DNA of 64,000 nt from assembly GCA_002633005.1 (NCBI GenBank), contig NMRA01000349.1:1-64000 (forward strand), in the 5' to 3' direction. This document shows positions 20,968-33,195 of this stretch, piece by piece. The position numbers and the translations under genes are program-made. The notes beneath the pieces were generated by a model. That model had not been told where the DNA came from. It made no database searches and was given only the letters and a program-made list of their open reading frames with translations. How positions within the stretch are numbered: the first letter of the stretch is position 1; each line of letters starts with the position of its first letter. This DNA comes from Phoronis australis (lineage: Eukaryota > Phoronida > Phoronidae).

Positions 20968-23900
20968 TAGTCCAGTCATTCTAGGGCTCCAGAAGGCCCA
21001 ACCTAGAAAAAATTGCAACAGAAGGTTTTTTTGCATAAATAGCTTCTTCAAACATCCCTTGGTGTCAGAAAAAAATCTACCGAAATCGGAGTGGCGGAAG
21101 TCGGTTTTTCAAGACGGCGGAAAAAATGGCCGACAAAACCGGTAATTACTGTTTTCTGGCATATTACTCTTATGAAACAGCTAAAAATAAAACAATCAAG
21201 TTTGTCATTGATTATATACTTTCATAACAGCCATACCAATCAAAAGATGCCAATTTTCCGTAAAATAAAACCAATATGGCCGACAAAATGGCGGACGAAA
21301 GGGCAATTTGGTACATCTTGCAAGATTTCGTTTTATATTTTGCCCTGAAAATGGCAAGTTTTATTCTTTTGTAAGTTAGACAATTTAAAATATCTGGACC
21401 TTACAATTGGTTTGCGAGAAAAAAATCAAGATGGCGGACAAAATGGCCGACAAAATGGTTGCCAATTCACAAACCCCAATTTACCGCATTTACGTTCTGC
21501 AAACTTTGTTTGTAACCTGATACGCACAAAAACATTTTACAATCAGGGTTAATGAGTTGAATGTTTCTATAACTTTTTTAAGATTTATAAACTAAATGTG
21601 GAATTTTAATCACATTTTAGATTACATAACATAGAAGTTGGTGTGTTTTTCAGAAAAGGCTTTAGTTAAATTTTCATTATAAATGTCACAGACTCAATTA
21701 TTTTTCTGTAAAATATATTCATTTGAGGTATCAAAAATAATATTTGGTAGAAAAATATGTTATTCTGGTGGAGTTATTGGCTTATTCATTATACAAACCC
21801 TTAATAAAATTGGGCAGGAAGTGGCTTTTTCTCTGCTATTGGAGATATTATTAGTTGTTCTCAAGCATCGATTTCGTCTGCTGCTGGCATGTATTGAGAA
21901 TTGGCTGCTGATTTCACCTGAATTTGATGTAAAGCAAATAGGATTGTGTAACAAAAAGTTATTAATTAAATTTTAATAGGTAGGACCCACAATCTGTTTA
22001 ATATGCATGCTTTTTATGAACATAGGCAACTGATTTTAGAGGAAATTAGTGCCTGCAAACAAAACGATAGTGATCTGCAGTCACTTGTTCTTAGCCAGGC
22101 TTGGAAGATTTCATACTGAGATGAGCTTTCTGGAATATATTGGATACGTAATGTCAAGCACAGGGCTTCAAGAAGTTCTTGAGACGTTGTATTCATCAAA
22201 CAGTGTGATCCTTATGTTAAATGGAAAAAGTGTGGATAGAGCAGTGAGGGGGCATATGTTGGTAGACTCAGCACTGAATGCTATCATAAAAGCCAGAACA
22301 TTCACTTCCAAATATTGACAGATCAAGTAACGCCAATCCAAAACCTATGAAGAAAGAAATTCAGGTTCTTCAGAAATTCCAGGAGTCCGGAATGTCACCA
22401 ATACAGAACACACAGATTACATGCCAAGAGGTGGAGCAGTTCAATGCTTGTACACAAATTTTGGCTCGTCAGAATATGGAGACAGATTTTCTTCAGACAT
22501 CTCAGACATCCCAACTGATCACATAACTAGATGTATACTATGGGGCATGCCCAGCCAGTGTCTTCCGATTTTGAACCTTGGATTACAGTGGAATGCCCTC
22601 ACGAGAGTTCACTTCTGGTTTCCGACCTACTGCCATTGGTACATTCAAAAACGACTGAATCAGAGTATAGGTCTTCAGAATTCACAGTGACAGAGAATAG
22701 TTCGTCAGAAGAATCAATGGCCAATGATATTCTTCATGATGATGTGAGAGCTGGTCTGAAGCGGTATGATGATCTTATTGCTGACATGACGTCTGTGTGC
22801 GACGATGTATGCTCGTCGGAGTGTCTTGTGGGTATCCATAAAAAATCAAAGCACATAAATCAGACTTGTCCATGCAAAGTCCAATCATTAGTCTTTGACT
22901 ACAGTATATGAAGATGATTGACATCCTTCGACTTTTTTAAAAGCAGAAATAACGTCAGATTGGGAGCTTCACCTAAAAGTAGTTTTTGAAATGCTGCCTT
23001 ACTTTGCAGCTGCTGGTCACAACTCTTATGCAAAATCTTCATACATATACTTGACTGAAGCAGACGTAGCAACTCAGATACACCCATCCAGACGTCTACG
23101 GCTAACAAACCGTAAGACAAAGTGACAGATTCTCGGCAGGCTTGTCATAATGAGATAAGACCTTGTAATTGAACAAATGCTCATGAAAAGCATTAAAACA
23201 ACATGAGGTTTAACTTGAGGTTGCGAAATGGGAGATACACAGAGTGCACTGTGGCTGCTCTCCTTGTAGTCATGCTCAAATATAAATGGTGCCATGCAGA
23301 CTGTGACAAACTTAAGTTGTGAAACAAGTTAGCAGCATAAAGAATGTACCCAGGCAAGACAGTCGCGTGACGACAAAGACATCCGCAGCATTGTTGAATT
23401 CATGCTGCTAATAGTAATTTTACACAAGTGGATCCACGACTGCTATTTCAGCGAATCCTGACAGCTGCAAAAGACAACAGTGAAAGTTCGTCAAGCCTTT
23501 TGAAGTTTGAGCTGTGTGTTGGTTCCCCTGTTCTTTTTGATACATTTGGTCTTCCCAGAGTCGCTAATAAATCAATATGATGCACTCTGTTCCAGTGGAG
23601 GACTACCTGAGGATTTCAATTTCCAGAAAACACGGTGATGCATGTAATCTACGGCGGTTNTTACAACTAACTGGAAGTGACACAGACAGTGTGGATAGTA
23701 GATCACTGAATTAATTGCAGAGAGTTATTTTCAATACAACATATTTTTTCAGGAGGAGAATGATCCTTCAGTTCAGGCAAACCAGATGTTTTTGACCCAA
23801 ATAAGTTATTCGTTAAACCATTTTGAAAATGGTAGTCGTAATCATCAAGAGCCAGACAAAAATATTGTAATGGATGTGCTGACTTAAAAAACTCAAGATA

Positions 23901-24714
23901 TGGCGTGTCTCTGGAATCTGAAGTTCTTACACAAAGCAACTATTTGGTGGCCATCTTAGAAAAAGGTGGAAGTAATCATTAGAGCCAAACGCAATGAGTC
24001 TAAATGGATAACGACCCAGAAAACCTATGATACTTGAAGCAAGACGACACACTAATCTGTTTGTGCGAAGTTGTGCGATTCAAAATAGTTTTGAAGGCCA
24101 TCTTGGAAAATGGCTGATGCTGTCACCACGGCCATGCAAAACGTTTCCAATGGATTTGTTGACCCAAAAGATAGCTAAGCATTTTTGAATTTTTACTCTA
24201 TCACATTCCACTCTCGAGTTATAATGATCATCTGCAAATCTGGCGGCCATTTTGTCCGCCATCTTGGAAATGGTGGAAGTAATCATTAGTGCCAAATGCA
24301 ATGAGTCTCAATGGATTAGTCGACCCAGAAAACCTATGATGGGATGTTTGAAGCAAGACGACACACTAATCTGTTCGTGTGAAGTTGTGCGACTCAAGTA
24401 GATTTGGCGGCCATCCTGGAAAATGGCGGACCGTGTCACCACAGCCATGTAAAACCATTTACAATGGATTTTTTGACCCACAAAACATAGGTAAACCTTT
24501 TTGAATTTTTACTCTATCACGTTCCACTCTTGAGTTATAGTGCGCATCAGAAAATCTGGCGGCCATTTTGTCCGTCATCTTGAAAAACCAACTTCCGCCA
24601 CTCCGATTCCGGTAGACTTCTTTTTTCCCAATAAGGGGTGTGAAATGATACGATTTATGCAATAAAACCTTCTGTTGCAATTTTTTCCGGGTTATCCATA
24701 GAATGACTGGACTA
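20968..24714. mobile_element. DNA transposon with ~150-bp TIRs (3.75 kb)
   Basis: Left end TAGTCCAGTCATTCTA; right end the inverse. Homology runs about 150 bp inward on each side (shared AAAAAATTGCAACAGAAGG and GGAGTGGCGGAAGT). Flanked by TTA (20965-20967 and 24715-24717), though TA alone is also possible. Subterminal repeats use AAAATGGC(C/G)GACAA. The interior carries a decayed plus-strand ORF. Confidence 0.75.
22049..23600 (+). pseudogene. Decayed conserved ORF inside the 3.75-kb transposon
   Basis: Readable pieces: RLGRFHTEMSFLEYIGYVMS, NSVILMLNGKSVDRAVRGHM, and near 23430 VDPRLLFQRILTAAKDNS then FELCVGSPVLFDTFGLPR. These two blocks recall conserved pieces of uncharacterised, often multicopy ORFs in other invertebrates ('MSFLG.IG', 'LLFQR', 'YELC.~PP.LF'). 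Frames change between pieces and stops intervene. Function unknown. Confidence 0.5.
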
Positions 24715-24849
24715 TTAAGAAAGTCTTCCTTTACCTACCCACTGTATGGGACAGCAACAGTTTAGTGCAAATCAAATAATCACACTTAAAAAAGCTATGC
24801 CACAATATTTATAGCCATTGTATTGAAGAACCATTGAAATGTTTCCAGG

Positions 24850-25000
24850 TGCAGATCCAGGATTTTGAGTTAGGGGGGCCAGGGCACGGTATTAGCCAGG
24901 ATTTTGCCCGTCAGACATTCACACCCCCAAACAGTCAAATGGAATCTGGGAGAATTTTAGGGGGGCATGGCCCCCCCTAAATCTGCCACTAGTTCAAATA
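24850..25000. mobile_element. Possible small hAT-like MITE
   Basis: CAGGTGCAGATCCAGGATTT at the left and a partly matching inverted CCCTAAATCTGCCACT at the right, with GGGGGGCC/GGCCCCCC inside. Related single ends (GGATCCGCCCCTG) are at about 42588 and 36620. Target duplication not clear. Confidence 0.3.
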
Positions 25001-25358
25001 TATCAACATAGTATATCGCTGGGTTTATCTATAAAAATGGGACAGCCAAATACCACACACAAAAGCTTTTCACAATTTTCACTTCTGGTACTATAAACAC
25101 TCTGGCATTGCTATCTTTACCACTATCAAAAATTTGGTCTAAAACATTGGTAATGACTGTTAAATATGTGACGCGAAGAAATTCCAGTGCTGTCCATTGA
25201 AAAAGCACCAAGTCTGAATTTATCTGTGCCACGGCATCCTCCTTGGACACATATGGAGCACCAGTAGTCGGCATTGGAGGGCATCAATTTCTAAGCGAAT
25301 TCCAAGATCTCCAGCTTCTCTTTTGTTCCGCACTAAGTGGAAGGTGTTCTCCTTTCAT

Positions 25359-25960
25359 TTACATACTCTGAAAAGCACAACAGCGGCAAACATTTTGAAT
25401 CCAGAGTTGTCCATGATTAAAGTAAAACTCGATGATATCTAATTGCAAGTTTTCGCCTTCTTTTATAACCTTCAAGCAAATGCCAAAACAAGATTTTAAT
25501 CCTGTTTTTTTGAAACAGACTACTTTATCAAAACCTTGGAATTCAGTTACCATCCTGTTTTACTTTATTCATAGTCTGCATTCTTTTCAAAATACATGCA
25601 TCTTTTGAGATCAAGTTTATTTGTTGTGGCTTTTAGTTTTACTGATCCATTTATAACTAAATCTTTCACGGAAAATCACAGATTTTAAACACTTGAGAAC
25701 TACGGTGGTTGTGAAAAAAGATTGTTATTGTTCAGGCACTGCGAAATCGTCATGAATTAATAGACATCAAAATTCTCATGGTAACTTACCTTTTTATAAG
25801 ACCAGATTCAACCTTCATGATGTGTTTGTCGTCAAAGCAGCCGTCCTCAAAATTTTCGGAGCATATTTCGGCTCCGACAGATGGCTGACTCGACAGTCAT
25901 TTTCAAAAGACGAGCAGAGCACACGAAAACTTGCCATTACGCAGCCAGATGCTTGTCTTT
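25359..25960 (-). pseudogene. THAP C-terminal half plus following exon, minus strand
   Basis: Frame reads WLRNGKFSCALLVF, two stops, then SQPSVGAEICSENFEDGCFD (THAP-type C-S-x-x-F...CF) and KVESGLIK to donor AAAAAG|GTAAGT (25789). The next exon (25554-25359) joins in frame and reads MVTEFQGFDKVVCFKKTGLK, CFGICLKVIKEGENLQLDII and a stop. The His of C-x2-H is Asn here. Tentative. Confidence 0.45.
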
Positions 25961-26314
25961 TTAGAATTTAAATGGGTTCATGCCTTCCACCTGGGTGGTG
26001 TTAAAATAGTTAGCACACACACACCGATGCACCATGGCTAAAACACGCCAAGGTTGAACGGTCTTTGTTCTTCGTGTACTGTGATATAATAGCAGTGAAC
26101 TGCATTGTGGGATATGATCTGGTTTGTGTTCCCCAACACCATGTCACGGTGTCAAAGGTCAACTTTTCGCGCATTTTCTTATTTTCGCTTTTTTAAATAA
26201 CTAAAGATACAATAATACGATGATTGCAATAAAATACATCCAAATAGCAATACCTTGAATATATTATTGCAATTTAACATACTTGGACCTTGTAAATTAC
26301 ATTTTAATGTATCC

Positions 26315-27665
26315 ACATATAAATATGTGGGCGCTTAAAAAAGGCCACTAGGTGGCGCAAAATACAACAAATCAAAATGAAAACTAGAAGATAGGGTCAA
26401 GTCTCACTAATAGATGCCCATCTGCCAAATTTTATGAAAATCCGTTGAGGACCTTTGAAGATACAGAGGTAAAGTTACAAAATTAAAATTGCCACTAGGG
26501 GGCACACCTGTAGTCGGATCCAAACCAAAGTCGCCGTCGTTTGTTGTCAAGTTCATATCAATACACCAGCTAAATTTTATAAAGATCCCACAGAGGGTTT
26601 AAGAGATACAGCCATGAGCTTAAAAAAACTGCCATTAGGAGACTCCACAGTTGTCAAGGTCGTCGGAAAATCATCATCAGCCCCCACCCCATTTACATTA
26701 GGAACATACCAGTACATGCCAATTTCCACAATCATCCTTGGAGTGCATGGTTAGGTTAACAGAGAGCAGATATGCCAAAAAACTTGTGAAGATGGCCACT
26801 AGGTGGCGCAAAATATCTCAATTTCAACCGAAAACCGGATGATGAGTGTCACCTCACCTCAAATTTTATGAAAATCTGTCGACGACCTTTGAAGATAGAG
26901 AGATAAATGTTAAAATCTAAAATTGTAACTATAGGGCACACGTCCAGCTAGTCCGATCTTGTCAACTTCATATAAATACACCAGCAAAATTCAATAAAGA
27001 TCCAAGCTTTTCGGAGATACCAGCTTGGGCACAAAAACAAACAAAACTGCCACCAGGAGGCCCCACAATAGTAGAAGTTGTCTTAATATCCTCTCAGCAT
27101 ACACCGGCTCTTCACAGTAAGAACATATATGCCAAATCATCACTAAGTAGAGCAATTTGGTCGATAGAAGGACAGCAGAGGTCAAAAAACTCGAAAATAG
27201 TATAAATGGCCACAAGAAGGTGGCGTAAAGTACCCGAATCTGTCAAAAAACGAAAGGAAAGCATCATCTCATTAATAGATCCATATCAAATTTGTGAAAA
27301 TCCATGGAGGACTTCCGAAGATGCAAAAAACTAAAATTGTCACTAGGGGGCCCACCGCTAGTCGGAGAGGTTGGTCATCCGTTGTCAGCTTCGTAGGCCT
27401 TCTGCCAAATCTCATCAACATCGTTTGAGTGGTTTAGGTGATACAGCTGCGGACGCCAGACCCCCGGACAGAGACGACGGCTGCGGTAACTTGATTAGTA
27501 AAGCCAGAGAGAAAACTAGCTACGTCTGCCAGCAACCATGTTTTTATTACCCAACATCCTTAGCTAGACTACAGCAGACACACCAAGTGTCAGACAAGTA
27601 AACTAAACGCAATCAAGATATTGCAACAGTAATTTGCGACCACATGTAAATATGTGGGCGCACAT
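26315..27665 (+). repeat. CTCF-like-motif repeat, block 3 (best copy)
   Basis: Bounded at both ends by CACAT(A/G)TAAATATGTGGGCGC. Contains eight motif positions spaced about 120-160 bp, cycling through three versions: CCACTAGGTGGCGC (26345-26358, 26796-26809), CCACTAGGGGGCAC (26492-26505; TCACTAGGGGGCCC near 27338) and CCA(T/C)(T/C)AGGAG versions. The repeat unit of about 440 bp therefore holds three sites, all in one orientation. Confidence 0.75.
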
Positions 27666-28517
27666 AAAAAAGGTTACAGGCCCTACGCAGGTAACGTTTA
27701 GGTCAGCTTTAGTTAACATTTAGTTAACACTTACAATCCTACATTAGGTAAGTTACCTGAAGCTGGGTAACTTACCTAAAAGTGACCTAAGTGTTAATAG
27801 GTAACATTTAGGTCGCAATTAGGTAAGCTTTAGGTACGTTTCAGTTATTTAAATGAGCTGACCTAAACATTACCTAATTTTCAGGTAACATTTAGGTCAC
27901 ATTTACGTAACCTTTAGGTACGTTTCAAATACTTAAATGAGGTGACCTAAATGTTACCTAAACTGTAACAATTGGGTAAGCTTTAGGTAAGTGACCTAAA
28001 TGTTACCTAAAAATTGGTTCTTCATTCACTAGTACACAGCAAGATATGCAGACCCAACTATCAAGTAAATTACCTGAATGTGGCTTGAAATAAATTAAAT
28101 TGGATGGTAATCATTTCAAGATCTAGTAACGCACAACCGTTGACTATTACAAAACACTTTAACAATTCATGTCAATCTTTGAAAAAATAAGGTGTATTAT
28201 TAAACTCTTTAAGTGATAAAAACATTTTACAATCTTCATTCAACAATCTGGCATGCAGCAGTAAAAACTCATAGACAATTGAACATTGCAAAACCTTACA
28301 TGTACATTTGTGCAAAGATTATTATACAGCTAAAAGAAAAACAAAAATTGTCTCAGATGCTTGTTTGACAGTTGTTTCATCTTTGAAATGTGGCAGACTT
28401 TGTTAACATTTGAAGAATCACTTAAATGCTGACTAACTGTCTTTTGTAACAAATGCAGGCTTAGCCTTTTAAGTAAACTACTAAAAACAGATGTCACTGT
28501 GAACTTCTCTTAATACA

Positions 28518-29396
28518 TCATAATAGGTCCCATAAGTTGAGGCAAAAGTAAATGGTATATCGAGGAGAACACAATGAATGTTGGCAACAAAATACAGCAG
28601 AATTTAGGTGTAAGAGGGGCAGTATAAAAATATTGGTTGTCTGAAAAGCACAATTCAAGTATGACACCAACTCCTTCAATGCAGCCATTTTATGGCCTTT
28701 CAAGGTCTCTGAAGAACTCCATGAGGGTCCTAACTTTTCAGAATGCAGGCTTGTCAGTTTGACAAATCTGTCCACAACTGGAATTGATGACTGGCACACA
28801 GTGTTGGTGGTGGTGTTTATTGGCTCCAAAGTACTTGCATTTGCCACCTCAGTCTCTACGTCATCGTGCAAGTTTTCAAAGTCTTTTTCTGTGCTGAAAA
28901 GTTCAGAAAAGTCCAGTTAGCTGGAATTAGGTAAACGCTTTATTAGTTAATTGACTGTAATTGTAGAAAATTTGACATATCTTTGATTAAGAACATAAAC
29001 GAGGATGACTGCAATTATCTGCTGCATTTATGGATGAAAACTATAAAAACAAAAACTTTATACCAGAAAAATTTTTTGAAGTCTTTTTTCTGTGAAGAAA
29101 AACAATGACCAGTACAAAGCACGGGTGTCAGTGCCAATGCATCGTAGCTTTTAATGTGATTTTACATGAATCCATGAACATGCTGTTTCAATGTAATTTT
29201 CAATTTTTGCATTTAAACTGTTACAAGTGCCCAATTCCTGACTGCTTGCATTTGATGACTAAGACACGTCAGGTAATGAGGTAAACTTTTATTTTGAAGA
29301 CGAGTTCTGTTATATATGTAGTTACAAAAATTGTAAAATTGCTTAATTTACCGTTCCTTCTTTTTCTTCATAAGCTCCTGTCTTAGTTCCCTTTGG
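28518..29396 (-). CDS. ORF of the CCCTACG transposon, two exons, unknown protein
   Basis: Exon 29396-29352 (acceptor TTTTTTACTTTTCAG, donor ACG|GTAAAT) reads QRELRQELMKKKKE. The junction supplies Arg, then exon 28893 downwards reads TEKDFENLHDDVETEVANAS, CQSSIPVVDRFVKL and on to a stop at 28518. The charged start suggests a coiled coil. The same protein segment is encoded at 6076-6203. No domain recognised; the 3' limit of the second exon is uncertain. Confidence 0.5.
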
Positions 29397-29457
29397 CTGA
29401 AAAGTAAAAAACCCAATTATTTTCAAGGTGTACGTTTTCACAGGTAGTTCTCTGAGA

Positions 29458-29585
29458 GTTCTATGTTTAGATCGAGTCAAGCTTGTGTAGATTGGTTCGA
29501 GGGGGTTGTGTGTCGAGAGGGTTGTGGGTCGGTGGTTGAGAGGGTCGAGGGGGTCGTGGGGTCGAGCAGGTTTTAGAACAATCCT
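29458..29585. mobile_element. Fragment of the GGTCGAGGG Mutator-like element
   Basis: Shares TTCTATGTTTAGATCGAGTC, the GGTCGAGGG array and the terminal GGTTTTAGAACAATCC with the 57.4-kb copy. The other end is missing. It lies within the 4.4-kb CCCTACG element. Confidence 0.65.
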
Positions 29586-30239
29586 CTCAGACTAACGAAA
29601 TGTTAGATTAATCACTGTTATACTCCATCAGTCAAATTCAGTTTGAAGAAATTCCCACATAAACAACAGCTGATTCCAGCAATAGTGGGCAAGGTTTACT
29701 TTTGACAAGTTTTCCTGAAGCAACTTGTTGATTTAAATTTGGCTCATTGCAGACAAAGAACTTTACATGTCAGTGAACAACAGAACAAAAATCCTGTGAA
29801 GTATTCACACATTAATGTATTACTGGATGGTAACCCCTCTGTGGAAGGGCATATTTAGTTTGAAGCATTTGAAGCATGTGAAGCACATTTAATTTAAGTA
29901 TTTTTACCTCAATACTTACCAACTGAAAAATAGGTCTTCACAATTATAGACAAATTTATTTTTGTCCCATCGTTCATCTAAAATACTTGAAAACTATCTA
30001 TTGCTTCACTGAACATTATTTTTGCTTGTTGAAGAACCAGAATTTACTGAATAGGCAATTATTGAATTTGTATGTTGAACTTTGCAGTATGGACTATTTG
30101 GAAATCATCCAGCAGCAACATACATTTATCAAAGGCATCGAACACTTACTGGGGTAAATCTTTCGATTCTACAATGTTATGGTGTTGAAAAGAACAACTG
30201 CAGTTGTTGTCCAGTAACTTACAATCATATAATAGACGT

Positions 30240-30470
30240 TCTAAACAATCTGCATTCACTGGTGTTCCATCAATGAGATCATAGGATACTTGCTCCACTT
30301 TCCTTCCTTGTATAGTTTAACCAATTTTGAGATTGCTGTGTATGCTGATGACACTGTGCCATTTGTCCTTGCTTTCAACGCAAACTTGTTGCTGCTACGT
30401 TGCTTAATATTCACCTAGAAACCAAAATGAATGCCATTTCACTTTCTATAAAAATGCACTTGTTACAGCA
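30240..30470 (+). pseudogene. Non-LTR retrotransposon reverse-transcriptase scrap
   Basis: NFEIAVYADDTVPFVLAFNA has the catalytic Y-A-D-D-T motif (codons 30341-30355). Upstream GVPSM and YLLHFPSLYSL fit, after frame changes, the usual GVPQGS...LLF.LY block. Several stops and shifts. Confidence 0.55.
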
Positions 30471-33195
30471 AAACACATCAACAGCATCTCAATAGGTTTA
30501 AACTGAAATTTGCTCCCATGTATGAACAGGCAGATGAGATTGTGTTCAATTCATCTGGGTATTATTAATAGTTATCGAAACATAGTGCAGAGATTGAGAA
30601 CTGGTAGATGACTGATAGCAATGGCAATTAAGTCAGATTGTAAACAATTATAACAAAACTCCAGTCTGTAATATGCAATATGTATAACTTTTTGTGCAGT
30701 TTCAATGCACTGTAAACAAATAAAAATTAACTGATTCCCAATACTGTGAATCAAACATGCGCAAGTAATGTGAGAATTGAAACAAAAAACAACTGTTAAA
30801 GTCTCAAGTGATTTATGAGCAATTGAAGGTCTACATGAAACTTGAAAATGTTTTGGGAAATATATGTGCAAAGTGATGTGGTCTGGACCCCAACTCATTT
30901 TGAAATCTGTGCCCTTAAATAACCAGCCTATACCTCCACTTTGACTAAATCGGTTAGAAAAACAACTCCCTTTTTGTTTGTAAGACCAAAACTACTCATT
31001 CATGAATGAAATTCAACATTACTTAAACAATCACATAGACATAAACACAACTTTAAAATCAAAACTCACCAATCCATGCAGTTCCTCAGCAACCCATGTA
31101 CAGTCTATGTTGTGCCAAAACCGTTTAAACTGGTTCAAATGAAAAGCTTGGGTCACTTTCCAGGATTGTAACCTTGACAACCAACTAGTAACACATGATT
31201 AAACATTTTAAGGGAGTTGATAACACTCCCAGCCAGTTTAACTAGTAGCTGGGCTAGCTTAATTAAAATAAACAAAAGCTCTACCAGCATTAAACATTAA
31301 CGAATATAACCTCACAAATTTAGGGCAGAATATTTGCACAAGGGAAATTTTATTTTCTTATTTTTTCAATAACATATGCGGTACCAGAAAAATGTCTAGG
31401 CATATCCGTAAAGTTCTGTAACAAGTAGCTACTGATGCACATTATTTTGAAAAATTGTAATCCTTCACAACAATGCTAAAGGCCTTTGAAAAATCAAAGT
31501 GTGTAATTTTTGGAAATTACTTTCCGAAATTGGCGAAATTTTACTGCAGCTACAGTTGCTGCAAACACCTGAGTTTGGGCGATGCATCTGGTGAGATATT
31601 TCAAATGGTGGTAAAGTACTAATTTTTGCACATTAAGTAAAATTTGGCATTTACGTTCCACGGATCATACATTTGTGTGTGTTTTAATGTTTTATGTCTT
31701 GTAAATCAATACGCTGGGAACAGTTTTCTTAGTTTTCAAAGCAATTACATTTAATATTTTACCTTGACTTTGACAGCAGACTAGGAAAGTTTGAAAATTT
31801 GTTAAGTCCATTAGGTAACAATTTGGTAAGTATGGTGACTGAAAAAAGAACGAAGTCTTTCAGGTCAGCTTCAGGTAGGTTCAAGCAGATGCGCGGATAT
31901 TCTGTAAGTGTTTTAGGTCACATTTAGGTAACTTTGAGTCTTTGCTGTTTTAATAAGGTAACATTCAGGTAACTTACCCAACAGTAGGTAAGCATTAGGT
32001 CATAATTAGGTAAGTTACCTAACCCAGGTAACTTACCTACGTAGGGTCTGGGTATAGCTAGGAATGCACAGTTGATATGAAGAAGAGAAATAGCTGGACT
32101 ATAGTTGAGGGAATGAAGCACCATGCTGTATTAGACTGATGTCTTCATTAGGGTGTTGACAGCTGAGTTTTTATCATTTCGCTGAGTCACCAAAAGTATT
32201 GAGGTTGTTAGTTTAAGTCTGCAGCCGCGTAGATACACGCTGCGCATGGTGACAAACTTAACTGGACTGAAGGAACTGTTTTCGCACAAGAAATCAAATT
32301 CAAGGAGTGTGCTTTTAATGACACTGACCGTGTCCACGGTCCTCTTTTGCTTTTTACCAAGATAATTCCAGTCGGAGGTGTATATTCAGTAAATATTCCA
32401 TGCACCTTTTGCACCGAGACCAACGCATGGTATGCAGCTACAGTATACACACTAAGCTATAGTATATGCGACGCAGAATATCCGTTTGCAAAAATACTAC
32501 AAGAGCAACGAGGAACATTAAAACGCGCTCACGAATGGATCGTAAATGGTGTGCTTTTAGGGTTGTTTATTTGTGTCATAAAAATGGTCACTAGATGGCG
32601 CAACAACGTACAATCCATCCGAAAACGGAAACATAGGTCATTCAGCTTCTTTATTAATAGAAAGCCGTACGCCAAATTTCATGGAAATCCCTCACGGAAC
32701 TTCGGAGAAACAAAAGAAAACAGAATAAAATGAAATTGCCTCTAGGGGGTACACTGTTCATTGGATCTGCCTGAAATTCCGTCATTGTCTGTTGTATAGC
32801 TTCATATAAATACACTAACTAATTAAATTTAATACAGATCCTGCAGTGGGTTTAGGAGATACAGCGCAAAACAAAACAAAATTAAACAAAACTACCACTG
32901 GGAGACGCCACTGTAGTCAAAGTTGTCATCATCAATCGTCCTCTTCACCCTGAGAACATATTGGCCAATTTTCAAAATCATCGTTAGAATGATTTGATTG
33001 ATAAAGGGATAGATGCCCGTATTCAAAATTTTACGAAAATACGTTGAGGACCTTTAAAGATACAGAGGTAAACGTGAAACTAAAATTGCCATCGGGGGGC
33101 ACACCAGTCGTCAGATCCGTTCCAAAATCGTTGCCGTCTGTTGTCAAAATCATACAAACACAGTAGTTAAATTTTGGAAAGATCCTGCAAATTAA

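Larger units (their letters stand above)
27681..32046 (-). mobile_element. CCCTACG motif-array transposon (4.4 kb) with spliced ORF remnants
   Basis: TIRs CCCTACGCAGGTAA and CCCTACGTAGGTAA. Subterminal zones 27690-28015 and 31800-32040 consist of AGGTAAC and TTAGGT motifs in many phases. Inside are a minus-strand two-exon ORF (29396-29352 and 28893-28518), a reverse-transcriptase scrap and a fragment of the Mutator-like element. No clear target duplication. Confidence 0.7.
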
